Program-made: the position numbers and the translations under genes
The notes under the pieces: generated by a model
The model's database searches: none
Told to the model about the DNA's origin: nothing
Seen by the model: the letters and a program-made list of their open reading frames with translations, nothing else
In this document: in pieces, positions 44,158 through 55,300 of the stretch
Numbering within the stretch: the stretch's first letter is position 1
Layout of the letters: every line of letters starts with the position of its first letter
Origin: JAHDCJ01 sp039028895
GTDB lineage: Bacteria; Bacteroidota; Bacteroidia; Chitinophagales; Saprospiraceae
Assembly: GCA_039028895.1 (NCBI GenBank)
Contig: JBCCHF010000003.1
Location: forward strand, 218,481 to 282,480
Direction: 5' to 3'
Length of the DNA: 64,000 nucleotides

Positions 44158-44682
44158 TCAACCCTCCAGTGCCTGTTTTAGTGCGTCTTCCCGATTGATG
44201 TTCCCCTTGATGAGGCGTTTAATCAAAGGGAGGAAGGCCTCTATTGTATGAACGAAAAAGTTTAGCGTATCCAGAAATGGTTTTTCCTCGATAAACTGAT
44301 AAGTTGGCATTGAATGGACATACCTGAATAGCAATTCACCATTGCCATTTACCGAAAAACTACCCAAAGGGGTGCGTGTATTGATGGCAAGTAAAACTTC
44401 AAAAAGAAGTGCTTTTCTTTCTGATGGCAATTCCAACTCAAAAGCTGTTGTCATCTGAAGCAACTTTACCGACAATTCATTTTCTGAAGTAATTGGAATA
44501 AAGGAAAACCCGACTTCGGAAATACCTTTAGAATAAGATTCCGGGAAATAGAGTAATAATATCGGAAAAGGTACAAGCGCATTCTTTTCAATGGTCTTGG
44601 TTGTAAACCCAAGGTTTTCGAAAATTCCACCGATCCTTGCCAGTTCCAGGTTGGCTTTTATTTCTGGTTTGACTTTTATCAT
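44158..44682 (-). CDS. YbjN / type III secretion chaperone-like small protein
   Basis: 174 aa, no signal peptide. It contains LLAINTRTPLGSFSVNGNGELLFRYVHSM, matching the INSRVPLGQF segment of the protein at 37604-38167, and ends with LIKGNINREDALKQALEG. The N-terminal half is a beta-sheet with FPILLLYFPE. The two are therefore homologues, related to YbjN-type secretion-chaperone folds by pattern. It lies 15 bp after the 1045-aa DUF4157 gene, so it is probably that protein's chaperone, translated from the same mRNA. Confidence 0.65.
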   Translation of the reverse strand: MIKVKPEIKANLELARIGGIFENLGFTTKTIEKNALVPFPILLLYFPESYSKGISEVGFSFIPITSENELSVKLLQMTTAFELELPSERKALLFEVLLAINTRTPLGSFSVNGNGELLFRYVHSMPTYQFIEEKPFLDTLNFFVHTIEAFLPLIKRLIKGNINREDALKQALEG

Positions 44683-44697
44683 TTTGGTATTTTTCTT

Positions 44698-47600
44698 TTA
44701 TCGTTCTTTCATCGCATTGACAAGTTTGTCAGGCACAAATAATGGATCTGTACCTGTTAGTTCATCAGGGGATAAACCCATAGCTTCAATATATTTTTTC
44801 ACGGTTGCTAACTTATCCTTCGAGCCAATGTCAGCTTTGTCAGCTTTAGTGTCAAGCTCTGTCTGCTCAGCTCCGGCAATCCAGGAATCAATAATGAATT
44901 TGGCATGGTTGACATATTCCTTATGTTTCTCCTCTTTAGAACGACTCGTGTCGGCACCAAACCATCCGCGGTTACGTGAGACCTGTTCAAATTTTTCGCC
45001 TGCTCCATGTGCTGTTTTTGCCGCAAAGGTTCCACTTCTAAGTGCTGCACCAACTCCTGCCGTTCCGCCCCCTGTAAATACACTGATGAAATGCATGACT
45101 TCGCCCGTAATATTGACCACATCGTAGATTACATTCTCCTTGCCTTTGGTTTCTTTTTTCTTATTGATTTCCTCCAGTTTGCTGGATAGTTCGTAGTGTT
45201 TGAGTTGATTTGACAGATTGGATATCTCTTCGGTTTTCCCTTCTTTAACCTTTTTAATAATAGCTTCTTTTGCAGCAGCATTATTGGTTAAGCGATTAAC
45301 AATGATGTGAATAGGAACCATATCATTATGGCTTAATTTCCCTTTTTCACCAGCCAGGGCGACTTTCAATTCGGACAGGACCTGACCAGGTTTAGGATTG
45401 ATTTCTTCATCAGGCAGTACTCGTTTGATCTCTTCTATTAACTGTTCGTAACTTACGATTTTCCTTGTGCTCAGATCATCCTGGATCTTCAGGATGCCGG
45501 GTAAGCTTTTCAAATCATTACCATATCCACTCATCTTATTAACCTGCTGCTCAGAGCCTTTTTCTTTATCACCTTCTTTGACTGCGGCCTGTCCTAAACC
45601 ATAGTTAAAGTTGGCGATAGCAAATTGCTCTTTCCCGGGAGGAATTTCTCCGCTTTCGGGTATTCTTTCCAGTAGGATTTTTCTGGCAGTTTTGAATTTG
45701 CCTTCTTTTTTTGCTTCAAAATCCGGAATATTCCTGGCGGCTTCTTTTGGTGTTAAGTTGGTAAGATCCAACTTGATATTGTCGATGAAGTTTTGGGGGA
45801 CGCCTTCTTGTTTCAGTTTTGCACAATGCCCTTCGACCTCATCCGGAGACAGTTTGTAGTCACCATCTTTGGGTAATGAAGCAACAAGCAGGTCAAATTG
45901 CTCTTTGAAGTTTTTTGTCAATCGGTAGTATTTTTGGTACCCGCCAAAACTTCCCCGGCTTTGTTTTTCAAAAACATTGGAGTTAACAGCCTGTTCTTCT
46001 GTAAGGTCCAAAAAATTCAGAATGGTCGCAAAGCCACCTTCTGCTTCTCCGGCGATTTCTTTTTTCGCATTTTTGGCAGAAACCCATTTGGAAAGATCCA
46101 TTACTAGGCTGAGCGCATGAATCACAACTCCGATTCCTGGTATTGAAGCGACTACTGCTGTGGTGGCATCCCCTCCAATCAACTCCATCAATGTTTTGGT
46201 TATCTTCATTCCACTCTGAACAGCGGTTGCAAGCTTTTGTAAACCTTCGGGAGTCTGGCTAATATCCTTTTGAGAGAATATTTTATAAGTCGTGGCAAGA
46301 AAATCTTTAAAATCCATTAGTGCGCCAATCCCGTCTGCTCCGAGGCTAAACTCTTTCGAGGCTTTGTCAAATCCTTTATCATCAGCTTGTCTGTATTCTT
46401 TACTTCCAAGCTGTTTGGCAGCGTCAATAGCCTTTGCGCCTCCTGAGATGGCCTGAGCTCCTCCTTTCAGGATTGTCATGCTGCCTTCCAGGGCTTTAGA
46501 CCAATCCCAGGTTCCGGAAGATTTAGCTTGTTTTAGTTTTATACCCATAAGGCCGATAGAGGCAAGGCCTCCCAAAGCGTCTAGTCCTCCAGCTCCTGCA
46601 TCGAGACCAAGTTTTGCACTCTCGACGGTTTCATTTTTGTCAGCTCTATCTGCGAATTTACCGTCTTTTTCACCTGAGGTATGGTGTTTTTTTATCCATC
46701 CGGATTCGAGGCCTTCGGAGGTTTTATCAAGCGGTTCTTTCGTGTGGCTTGTCAATAACTCAGCAGCACCTTCATAATCATGCCCTCTTCGGTTGGTATG
46801 ATCGTCTATATTACCTCCTTTTGTTATTTTTTCGAAGGAAATCTTGTTTTTACGGATAGCAAATTCTCCTGTTGATGCATTGGGGTTTTTTGCTTTAATC
46901 CATCCTTGGCCCAGGCTGGTATCGGACTCATCTGCTTCAATTTTGTCACCTTGCTTCAGTTTTTTACCCTTACCGCTAAACATGCCGGTTTTTACTTTAC
47001 CACCTTGAACTTTTCTCAGATGTGCCGGCTTGATGATGGTTCCTTGTTTCATGGCACGCTGGATAGTCTTCGAAGCGCCAATAGCCCCTTTAGCGGAAGG
47101 GAAATGCTCCGATTTCCTGGAAGAAACGGCTCTTTCGGCCTGAATGTCAGCCTCGGTCTCCAGCGAACTTTGATCATTTAGCGGTGTGCCATTTACGTTT
47201 TTAGTTGGTTTGACCTTGCCTTTGCGTTGTTGTACGACATGAGATAATTCGTGTGCAATCAGCTTTTGTCCCTTAGAACTTGTGGGATCGAAGAATCCTT
47301 TCCCAAAATGGACATTGTTGCCTTGTGTAAATGCCTGGGCATTGAGTTCGTCAGCTTTTTTGGAATTGAAATGCGTTTTGACATTTGAAAAATCTGAATC
47401 AAAAGCATTTTCCATTTTGTTTTTAAATGCATCGGGTAATCCGGTTTCATTTTTTTCCTTGCCTTTGTTTTTAGCTGGCGCGAATGCTTTTCCGAACGAT
47501 AGTTTTGAATCACTTTCAGCACTTTCAACATTTTGTGGTTGCTCTGATGAGTTGTTTTTTTCGGATTTGGTGTTTTGGTTATTATTGTTCTTTTTGTTGC

Positions 47601-47835
47601 TTTTATTAGTATGGTTGTTGGTTTTTGTCTGAGCAGCAGGCGTCTTTGCCACAGGAGTATTGATATTGAAATCATTACTACCTTCCTTGGTTTTTACAGC
47701 GTCTTTTTCCTTTTCATCGAGGACATGGCCTTCCATGAGTCCTTCATCCATAGACTCCATGCTCTGAAAAGCATTGCCTTTCATGTGCCAACGGCTTTTT
47801 CGCCTGTTTATCCTGCTTTTACGTGATTTTGCCAT
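44698..47835 (-). CDS. DUF4157 metallopeptidase-like protein
   Basis: 1045 aa. Leader MAKSRKSRINRRKSRWHMKG, then a long Asn/Lys-rich disordered linker (about 45-135). The DUF4157 domain follows (about 132-240) with HELSH near 195 and LETEAD as third-ligand segment; the Ser for Ala in HELSH does not disturb the zinc site. IQRAMKQGTIIKPAHLRKV starts a small beta domain. The remainder is mostly helical with hydrophobic runs near 560-580 (GIGVVIHALSLVMDL). It is 15 bp before the chaperone-like gene and 15 bp after the Gly-rich gene. Activity unknown. Confidence 0.8.
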   Translation of the reverse strand: MAKSRKSRINRRKSRWHMKGNAFQSMESMDEGLMEGHVLDEKEKDAVKTKEGSNDFNINTPVAKTPAAQTKTNNHTNKSNKKNNNNQNTKSEKNNSSEQPQNVESAESDSKLSFGKAFAPAKNKGKEKNETGLPDAFKNKMENAFDSDFSNVKTHFNSKKADELNAQAFTQGNNVHFGKGFFDPTSSKGQKLIAHELSHVVQQRKGKVKPTKNVNGTPLNDQSSLETEADIQAERAVSSRKSEHFPSAKGAIGASKTIQRAMKQGTIIKPAHLRKVQGGKVKTGMFSGKGKKLKQGDKIEADESDTSLGQGWIKAKNPNASTGEFAIRKNKISFEKITKGGNIDDHTNRRGHDYEGAAELLTSHTKEPLDKTSEGLESGWIKKHHTSGEKDGKFADRADKNETVESAKLGLDAGAGGLDALGGLASIGLMGIKLKQAKSSGTWDWSKALEGSMTILKGGAQAISGGAKAIDAAKQLGSKEYRQADDKGFDKASKEFSLGADGIGALMDFKDFLATTYKIFSQKDISQTPEGLQKLATAVQSGMKITKTLMELIGGDATTAVVASIPGIGVVIHALSLVMDLSKWVSAKNAKKEIAGEAEGGFATILNFLDLTEEQAVNSNVFEKQSRGSFGGYQKYYRLTKNFKEQFDLLVASLPKDGDYKLSPDEVEGHCAKLKQEGVPQNFIDNIKLDLTNLTPKEAARNIPDFEAKKEGKFKTARKILLERIPESGEIPPGKEQFAIANFNYGLGQAAVKEGDKEKGSEQQVNKMSGYGNDLKSLPGILKIQDDLSTRKIVSYEQLIEEIKRVLPDEEINPKPGQVLSELKVALAGEKGKLSHNDMVPIHIIVNRLTNNAAAKEAIIKKVKEGKTEEISNLSNQLKHYELSSKLEEINKKKETKGKENVIYDVVNITGEVMHFISVFTGGGTAGVGAALRSGTFAAKTAHGAGEKFEQVSRNRGWFGADTSRSKEEKHKEYVNHAKFIIDSWIAGAEQTELDTKADKADIGSKDKLATVKKYIEAMGLSPDELTGTDPLFVPDKLVNAMKER

Positions 47836-47850
47836 CTGACAATTACTATT

Positions 47851-49260
47851 TTAGCGTCTTCTTCTTCGGCCGCCTCTTCCACGTCTTTTGCGGCCTCCTC
47901 CGCCACCGCCACCAGCTGCTCCTCTTCCACCTCTACCGCGTCGACGTCTTCTTCTCCGGCCTTTCCCTTGTTGTTTCTGCTCTTCTTCGGGGCCACCTGG
48001 TTTGGCAGGTGCATTGGGATCATCTTCCGGACCTTTTTTGGTTGGGTCGGTATCGGGTGCCTGTCTTGTGGGATCAGCTTCCTGCTTGTCGGCCCCGCCA
48101 ACTCCGCCACTGCCACCACCACCGGAGAGCAATCCACCGGCTCCGCCGCCACCACCGGTCATGTCACCGCCACCACCGAGGTCACCTCCGCCGCCAAAAC
48201 CGCCGCCACCGCCGCCGGAATCACCGCCACCACCAAGGGTAACACCCAGTTCTTCCGGGAAGTAGCCGTACATTTCGTAGAACATGTTGGCCATTTCAGG
48301 GTCCATCCCTGCCATTTCCATCCCTGCTCCAAGAAGGTCGCCTCCCATGCCGCCGAGCATTTCTCCGCCAAGTCCTCCTAGAAGTCCTCCACCGCCATCT
48401 CCGCCGGTAAGTTTATCCATGAAGCCACCGCCACCGCCACCACTTCCGGTGTTTTCGGGGCCAGCTCCTCCAGTCATTTCATCGGCTGACGGGACTGGAC
48501 CTGAGTTTTGGATGCCTTTTTTCTCGTCCTGAGGTGTGGTGTCCTGCTTGTTGGGGTCTTGCTGGTCGGGGGTGGCATTATTTTTTGGTGTAGTATCCTG
48601 CTTGTTAGGATCTTCCTGTTGGTTTTGGCCTTTTTTGCCTCTGCGTCTTCTGCGTCGCCTTTTGCCACCACCAGCGTTGGCTTTTGCTCCGCCACCACCT
48701 CTGCGTCGTCTATTGCCACCGCCGCCCTTACGTCTTCTTCTGAGCTGGGCTGTTTTCTTCTGAGCTGGCTCTCCTCCGGCATTATCTTCGCTACCTTCTG
48801 CGTTTTCGGAGGCTCCATTAATGTTAAATGGTTTTAACTGAACCGCAGTGCTACTTTTCTTCTGAGTGGTAGCCTTACCTGTAGTCATCGAAAATGGACT
48901 ACCCTTTTTGTTGTTTTCCGGGTTTACTCCAGAACCTGAACTGCCTTTTGACAAGCCTGCGGCATAACTGAAGCTGAAAGGGGTCAGGTCATCGGACTCT
49001 TTTATCTCTTCCTTGCCTGTCTTTTCTGATGCAGAAGTGACAGGTTTGTTGTTGTTACGTTTGGCCTGTGTATTGCCTGCTGCTGATTTTGGCGTATTAA
49101 TGCTGAAGCCTCCAGACTTATTGACTTTATTCCTGGAGTTTTCCTTTCCTTTATCTTCCTGAGTTTTCCCGTCAAGGGCTTCCTTGTCCTTTAATTCTTG
49201 CTGGTTGAGATAACCGCTGCCCATATAGCGTCGATTACGTCTTCTTCTGACCTTTGCCAT
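47851..49260 (-). CDS. Gly/Arg-rich low-complexity companion protein without DUF4157
   Basis: 469 aa. It begins with the same basic leader type (MAKVRRRRNRRYMGSG) but lacks the DUF4157 domain. It has poly-Arg modules (RRRRKGGGGNRRRRGGGG near 180), DPNKQDTTP repeats, a long Gly tract (about 265-385), and an Arg/Gly tail at the C-terminus. Inside the Gly tract is MDPEMANMFYEMYGYFPE (about 317-335), also found in the giant protein encoded next door. Strongly cationic, largely disordered. It may bind nucleic acid or polyanions, or act as a linker in a complex. No known family. Confidence 0.75.
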   Translation of the reverse strand: MAKVRRRRNRRYMGSGYLNQQELKDKEALDGKTQEDKGKENSRNKVNKSGGFSINTPKSAAGNTQAKRNNNKPVTSASEKTGKEEIKESDDLTPFSFSYAAGLSKGSSGSGVNPENNKKGSPFSMTTGKATTQKKSSTAVQLKPFNINGASENAEGSEDNAGGEPAQKKTAQLRRRRKGGGGNRRRRGGGGAKANAGGGKRRRRRRRGKKGQNQQEDPNKQDTTPKNNATPDQQDPNKQDTTPQDEKKGIQNSGPVPSADEMTGGAGPENTGSGGGGGGFMDKLTGGDGGGGLLGGLGGEMLGGMGGDLLGAGMEMAGMDPEMANMFYEMYGYFPEELGVTLGGGGDSGGGGGGFGGGGDLGGGGDMTGGGGGAGGLLSGGGGSGGVGGADKQEADPTRQAPDTDPTKKGPEDDPNAPAKPGGPEEEQKQQGKGRRRRRRRGRGGRGAAGGGGGGGRKRRGRGGRRRRR

Positions 49261-49318
49261 AACTTATGATGTTTGAGGCATTGATAAATTAATTTCAATT
49301 AGTTCCGAGGATAGCGGT

Positions 49319-52300
49319 TTATAAACCGAATCCAAGTCCTTTATAAAGGCTATTCATAGGGTTTGACTTCTTTGACTTTAAATTGCCAGGAAGCGCGCCT
49401 GTGTTCATAGTTTTTGCCATTGCACTGAATGCACCGCCTGCGAACTGTGTAACTGGTCCGGCAGCATTGACTGCATTACTTCCCCCCTTGAAGGCACCTT
49501 TTTTAAACTGGTTAACGAAAGTGGCTTCATCGGCCTGACTCGCATGGAATACTCCATTGTTGGCATTTACCGAAAGGTTAGTTTTGTTGTTTGCAATTTC
49601 TTTCCGTTGCCTTGTTCTTCTTTTTCCTTTTCGTCTGCTTCTTCTTTTTCCTCCACCTCTTCTTTTTCCTCGTGGCCTTGTACTATTTCCTTTTCCTCTT
49701 CCACGTCTTCTTCGCTTGGATCCGCCTTGTCCTTGTTTATTGCCCTGGCCTTGTTGTTTTTTCTGATCCTGATTGCCTTTTTGAGCATCAGTTTCAGTTC
49801 CTTTTTTGGCATTTGGGTCATTGGCGTCTTTCCCGTCAACTGTTGTCCCTTTTTTTGAATTAGGATCCTGATTATTGTCTGTTGTTTTTTTGTTTGGGTC
49901 GTTATCAGTATCCTGCCTGTTGGTATCACCTTTTAGGCCCGTATTATTATTGTCGTTATCCTGTTGCTGATCATTAGATCTTGTTGCGGAGGTACTCAAT
50001 CCGCTTGAAAGGTTACCACCGCCGGTTCCACCACCGCCACCGCCGCCTTCGTCAGCACCCATGTCGTCGCCACCGCCACCACCTCCTGAGAAGCTACCGC
50101 CGCCCCCGCCGCCACTGCTTTCCGGGGCCATTCCTTCCGGCCAGTAGCCAAACATTTCGAAGAACATATTGGCCATGGCAGGATCCATGGTAAAGCCAGC
50201 ATCACCACCGCCACCGGCTCCGCCGCCGCCATTATCGCCGCCACCTCCCATGTCGCCACCACCACCACCTGCACCACCACCAGTGCCGGTATTCATAGCG
50301 TCCATGCCTTGCTGGAAACTATCCATTTTGCTGCCCTGGTCGTCGTCTTGCTGGTTTTTGTTATTAGGGTCGTTTGGGTCTCCCTGTTGTTTGTTATTAG
50401 GGTCATTGGGGTCACCTTGGCCTGTTCGATTCAGGTCATTCGGATCGTCTTGTCCTTTTTTGTTGGGATCATTGGGGTCGTCCTGTCCTTTCTTCTTATT
50501 CGGATCATTGGGATCATCCCCTTTTCCTTTTTGATCCTGGCCTTCTTGTCCAGGTCCTTTTTTGTTTTTATCGTCCTTTGAAGCTTCTTCTCCGGCTTTT
50601 TTAGGATCCTGACCACCTTGAGATTTACCACCACCTTTGCCTGCTTTTCCTCCAGCGGCTGTATCTTTCGGTTTAGTCGGTTCGTGTGCTGGAGAGGTGT
50701 TTTTGTTGGCCTTAGCTTTACCTTTACCACCGCCTTTTTTACCTCTGCCTCTTCTTCCGCCTTTACCTTTTCTTCTTCGCCTTCTTCTTCTTTTGCGTTT
50801 TCCTCTTGGTTTTCTTTTTCTCTTCTTTTTCCGTCTTCTTTTTCTCTTGGTTTGAACGGCCCCCTCTTCTTCCCAATCACCTTCATCTTCTTCGTCCCAG
50901 TCGCCTTCTTCATCATCCCAATCACCTTCATCTTCATCATCCCAATCGCCTTCATCTTCATCATAGGCTTCTTCTTTTGGACCTCCCGTAAACTGATTGA
51001 TGTTTTTGCCTGAAGCTGCCAGGGATAGAATAACCGCATCAAGCGCTTTTTCCATTGGCGTTCGGATCTTTTCAATGATACTCTGGATCTTTGCGGGGAT
51101 ACCGCCGATGCCGATTAGTTTGGCGAGGAATTTAAAGATCAGCGGAATGGTCATCGCCAATACATTTTCGATCTGTGCTGCTGCACCTGCGATATTGCCC
51201 GACATGATGTCGCCCATAGCATCCAAAATGGTATTGGCGAGGTCGAGGATGGCATCGAGGTTTTCGATAAGGAACATCAGAACGTCGAAGATCATTTTAA
51301 TGGCGGTCAGGAATCCACCACCCGGGACGAGCATGGCAATAATCTTAACAGTCGCTTTGGTTACAACCTGAATGATCACAAATTTGAGCACCTCACCTAT
51401 GATCATGGCTTTGATATCACCGAGATGTGGTTTGAAAGCTTCCCATAATTTGGCAGGGTCTGCGATCATTTCGCCAAAAGCGGCGACTACAGCCCCCACG
51501 AGTCCTCCGCCACCTTGTCCTTGCTGGCCTCCTCCTTGTTGCTGAGCGGCTTCGGCTTCCTGACCACCACCACCCGATTCTGCCGGGGCTTCCTGTTTTT
51601 GAACTACAGGCATTGGTGTTGATTTCATTTTAGCCTGTACAGGTTCTTCATCGTAATCATCCTCTCCTTCGGTGGCTTTCCCCCCGCCGGCTGCATTGGC
51701 TACCTGGCCTGCTATTGAACCACTCAACAGTTCTTCTGCTCTGGCGGCTATTGATTCATTGTCGATGCCGAATACCTGGCGTACGAAATTGACAAGTGCT
51801 TCGAGGCTGAATTCTGATGGAGGGTCCACACCTTCAGCCACATCGCCAAGGAGCCAGGTCATAAGACCTTTAATAATATGTTTTTTGATGTTTTTGATAA
51901 ACATCTTGAAACCTTGGACTCCAGACTTACAAAGATTTTTGAAGAAGGTTATCGGATCACTTGCAATATCCCAGATGGCATCTTTGGCGCGCATGAGTGT
52001 ACTCCAAAGTTTTTCACCAGGTAGGCCGATAAGATTACAACCCGCAATGAAAATTTTCTTAATGATGCCTCCCAGGAGAGGACCCAAGACAGCCATTAAA
52101 GCCTTCATGATGAACTTGATGGCTTCTCCTATGGCTTTTAACACTGCTTTTAGGGCAGACAATAATGCCTTGCCAATTGCCTCGAGGGCAGCAAGCAGAG
52201 CCTTGCCAATCGCTTCCAGTGCGCTTTTGATAGCGGCAATCGCACTCTTGATAAAGCTGACCAGCGCATCCTTTAGCTTGTTAATCGCATCAACAACTGC

Positions 52301-55300
52301 GCTAATGAGTTTGTTAGCGAGTTCCTTGAATTTATTAATCGCATCTTTTACAAAACTCACGACCGCCTTCATAGCAGCTTCTGCTAGTTTCTTAGCCGCT
52401 TCAAGAGCTGCTTTGATCGCTTTTTTGGCTGCTTCAATAACGGCATTTATAGCTCGTTTTACAGCTTCGACGATCGCATTAATCGCTTTTTTGATCGCTC
52501 TGAAAATTGCGCCAAAAAATCCCTGGACGACTTTGCCTTTTTTGCGTTGAACGGGTTGACCACTATATCGTTGAATGGCTTTTCCGCCTTTTTTCTTTCT
52601 TGCCCGACGTTTTTTCTCTTCACCCTTTTTCTTCTCAGCAGCTACTTTGCGGTCTTTTTCCTTATTGAGTTTGTCTCTTTTCCGATCCCCTTTGTCGAGG
52701 TCTCTGCTTGCTTTTTTCTCACCGGCTTCAACTTTGTTTTTGATATTGCGAAGGGAGGCTTCCCTTTTTGCGCTCATTTGGCCGGTGGTGTCCTTCATTT
52801 TCTTTTCACCTTCGGCTATGCTGTGCTGCTTTTTGTCCCCTATTTCTTTCCTGGTCTTTGCGACCTGTGCTTTTTGTTTGTCTGTGGCGATCTTTGACTC
52901 AGTGTCCATTTTGGATTTGGCCTCATTGATCTTTTCATTGTAGGATTCATCTCTTTCCTTGAGTTTTGCTTCTACCTGGTCTTTTGTAGGAGCAAGAGCC
53001 TTGTCCATATCAGGTTTGAGTTCTTTGTCTACGGCCTGTCTGACTTCAGGTGGAATCTCGGCATTGATATAATGATCGACATCCTTATTTTCTCCTTTTG
53101 TTTCGATCGCGGCCTTTTCTATAGGGACTTTGGTCTTGACCTTTTCGTCGATTTTTTGTGGTTGAGCCAGTTCTTCACCGGGCTCATCCGCCATCTCTTT
53201 GGATTTTTGAGTCTGTTTCTCTTTGGCTCCCTGGAGTTTGGAATTGGTCTCGTCCTCGATGATCTTGGGGTTTTGATCACCTTCGGCCTTGAATTTCGGA
53301 ACCTTATCGTGTACTTTCCCGCTATTTGGTTTAGGGGCGGGACTAAATTCTTTTTTGGGAGATACAGTGGGATCTGCTTCTTTTTTTGCTTCAGGAACTA
53401 CCTTGTCATCCATCACTGCTTCCAGCTCGGGCATGTCCTTGTTGAACTTCTCCTGATCTTTTTCGAGTGATTGAGACAGCTTTGGTCCAACCGAATCAGC
53501 ACCTTTGACAACATCAGTAAGAGAGCCGGAAAAGTAATCCGTTGTAACCTGCTTAGATCCCTTAGGTTTAATCTTTGGACCACCATCGCCTCCTACCGGT
53601 GGGGGTGGTGGGGCAACTGGCATATCTCCGGTACCACCTGCATCGCCTTCACTGCCACCTTCACCGCCGCCTTCGCCACCGCCTTCTGCTCCTGTGTCAC
53701 CTCCTTCGCCACCATCGCCGCCTTCATCGCCACCATCTCCTTTATTTTTTTTGTCCTTTTGTTCTTCTTTTTTTGCTTTTTCGTCTTCTCGTTTTTTCTT
53801 CTCGTCGTCTTTCTTTTTACCTTCTGCTTCTTCTTTTTCGGCAGCTTTTGCGCCGGCTTCAGCTGCTTCTTTTTTCTTTTCTTCTTCGGATTTTTTGTCG
53901 CCGTCTTTGGACTTTTTGTCGTTTTTTCCACCAGAGGCGTTATCTCCGGCAGTAAAAGGGTTAGGTGGGGTGGCTGCTTCCGGATCGGGTTTTGAGGATT
54001 TATCTTCTTTCCCTCCATCCTCCTGGGGTTTATCCCCTCCTTCAGGTTTTTGCTTGTCCTGTTCCTTTTTGGCGTCTTGTTTTGCTTTAGACTCGTTGCC
54101 TCCTTTGGGTTTCCCCTGGTGATCTCCCGGTGGACTTTGTTGCTTTTTGGCTCCTCCGGAGTCTTCTTTCTGACTTTCCGGATTAGGTTCGGGTTTTGAC
54201 TGGTTTTGTGGTTTTCTTTTTCTCCGTCTTTTGCGAGACCTCCTCCTTTTGCGTTTCATCTGAACGGCTTTCCCCGCTTTGCTTTGGAGGGTGTTAGCTT
54301 CTTCGTCTTTTGATTGTTCTCCACCTTGATTGCCCTGAAGGCCAGATTCTTGCTGTTGGGCTGATGCTCCACCAAGTCCCATTGTTTTCTCACCTCCCAA
54401 TCCGGCCAGTGGGTCCTTTTCAGTTAATCCCTTGTTAGCTTTTCTTTGGATGCCGGAAAATTCGTTGTCTTCAGCTCCTGAGGAAGGTGCTTTTTGTTCT
54501 TTTAGCGTAAGGTTGAATTTTGGAGCGGGTTCCTGGTTGCCTGAATCAGCCTTTTCCTTAACGCCCATTGGCGTGGGGCCGTGTTGGTTAAAGTGTGTTA
54601 CGATATCACCCAGGCTGGCAGAGCTATGAACAGGTAATGTATCCGACTTTTCTTCTGTTCCCGGCAAGGGTTTATTTCCTTTTCTTTGGATGCTGGACAG
54701 GTCGTTAATATTTTCATTACCCGATTTACTCCGTTTTTTGCGGGTTTTCATTTCCACATCAAACTCAGCGGGTGAGTTTAGGGGGAAATCGTCTTTCACC
54801 TTCATGTTCGCCAGGGCACCGGCAGATGGAGCATGCTTGGAGTTAGTTTTAATAATGTCTCTTAAAGAAGAAGTCGGATTGACCTGAAGGTCCTGGACAA
54901 TGGGGTTGCTGGAAGCTGATTGCTTGTTTTCTTTTTTCTGGATGTTATTGGCCCTGTTTCCTTTAATAAAGGCAGCATTTTCATTGCTTTTTGTTTTTTT
55001 AGCTGCTGCTTTTTTCTGCTTTGCTTTCTTCTTATTCGACTTTGGTTTGGATTTCTTAGGCGTTGATTTTTTTGTTGGTGCTTTGAACTCTGCAGCTCTC
55101 TTCCCTTTAACGTCAGCTTCTTTTTCCAGGTTGTGGTTGTCGTTTACCGGAATACCGTCAGCGAAAGTGGTTGGTTTTACCTTTCCTTTACGCTGTTGTT
55201 CGACATGAGCTAATTCATGTCCGATAAGGGATTGCCCGATTTTAGTGGAAGGGTCATATTGGCCTTTTGCAAAGTGGATCTCATTGCCCTGGGTATAGGC

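Noticed and set aside
47823..55208. Many long plus-strand open frames opposite the DUF4157 and Gly-rich genes (for example 51672-52550, 53471-53995, 47968-48381)
   Set aside because: They mirror low-complexity codons of the minus-strand genes, have repetitive Ser/Phe/Pro or Arg/His compositions, and lack starts in sensible context or family motifs.
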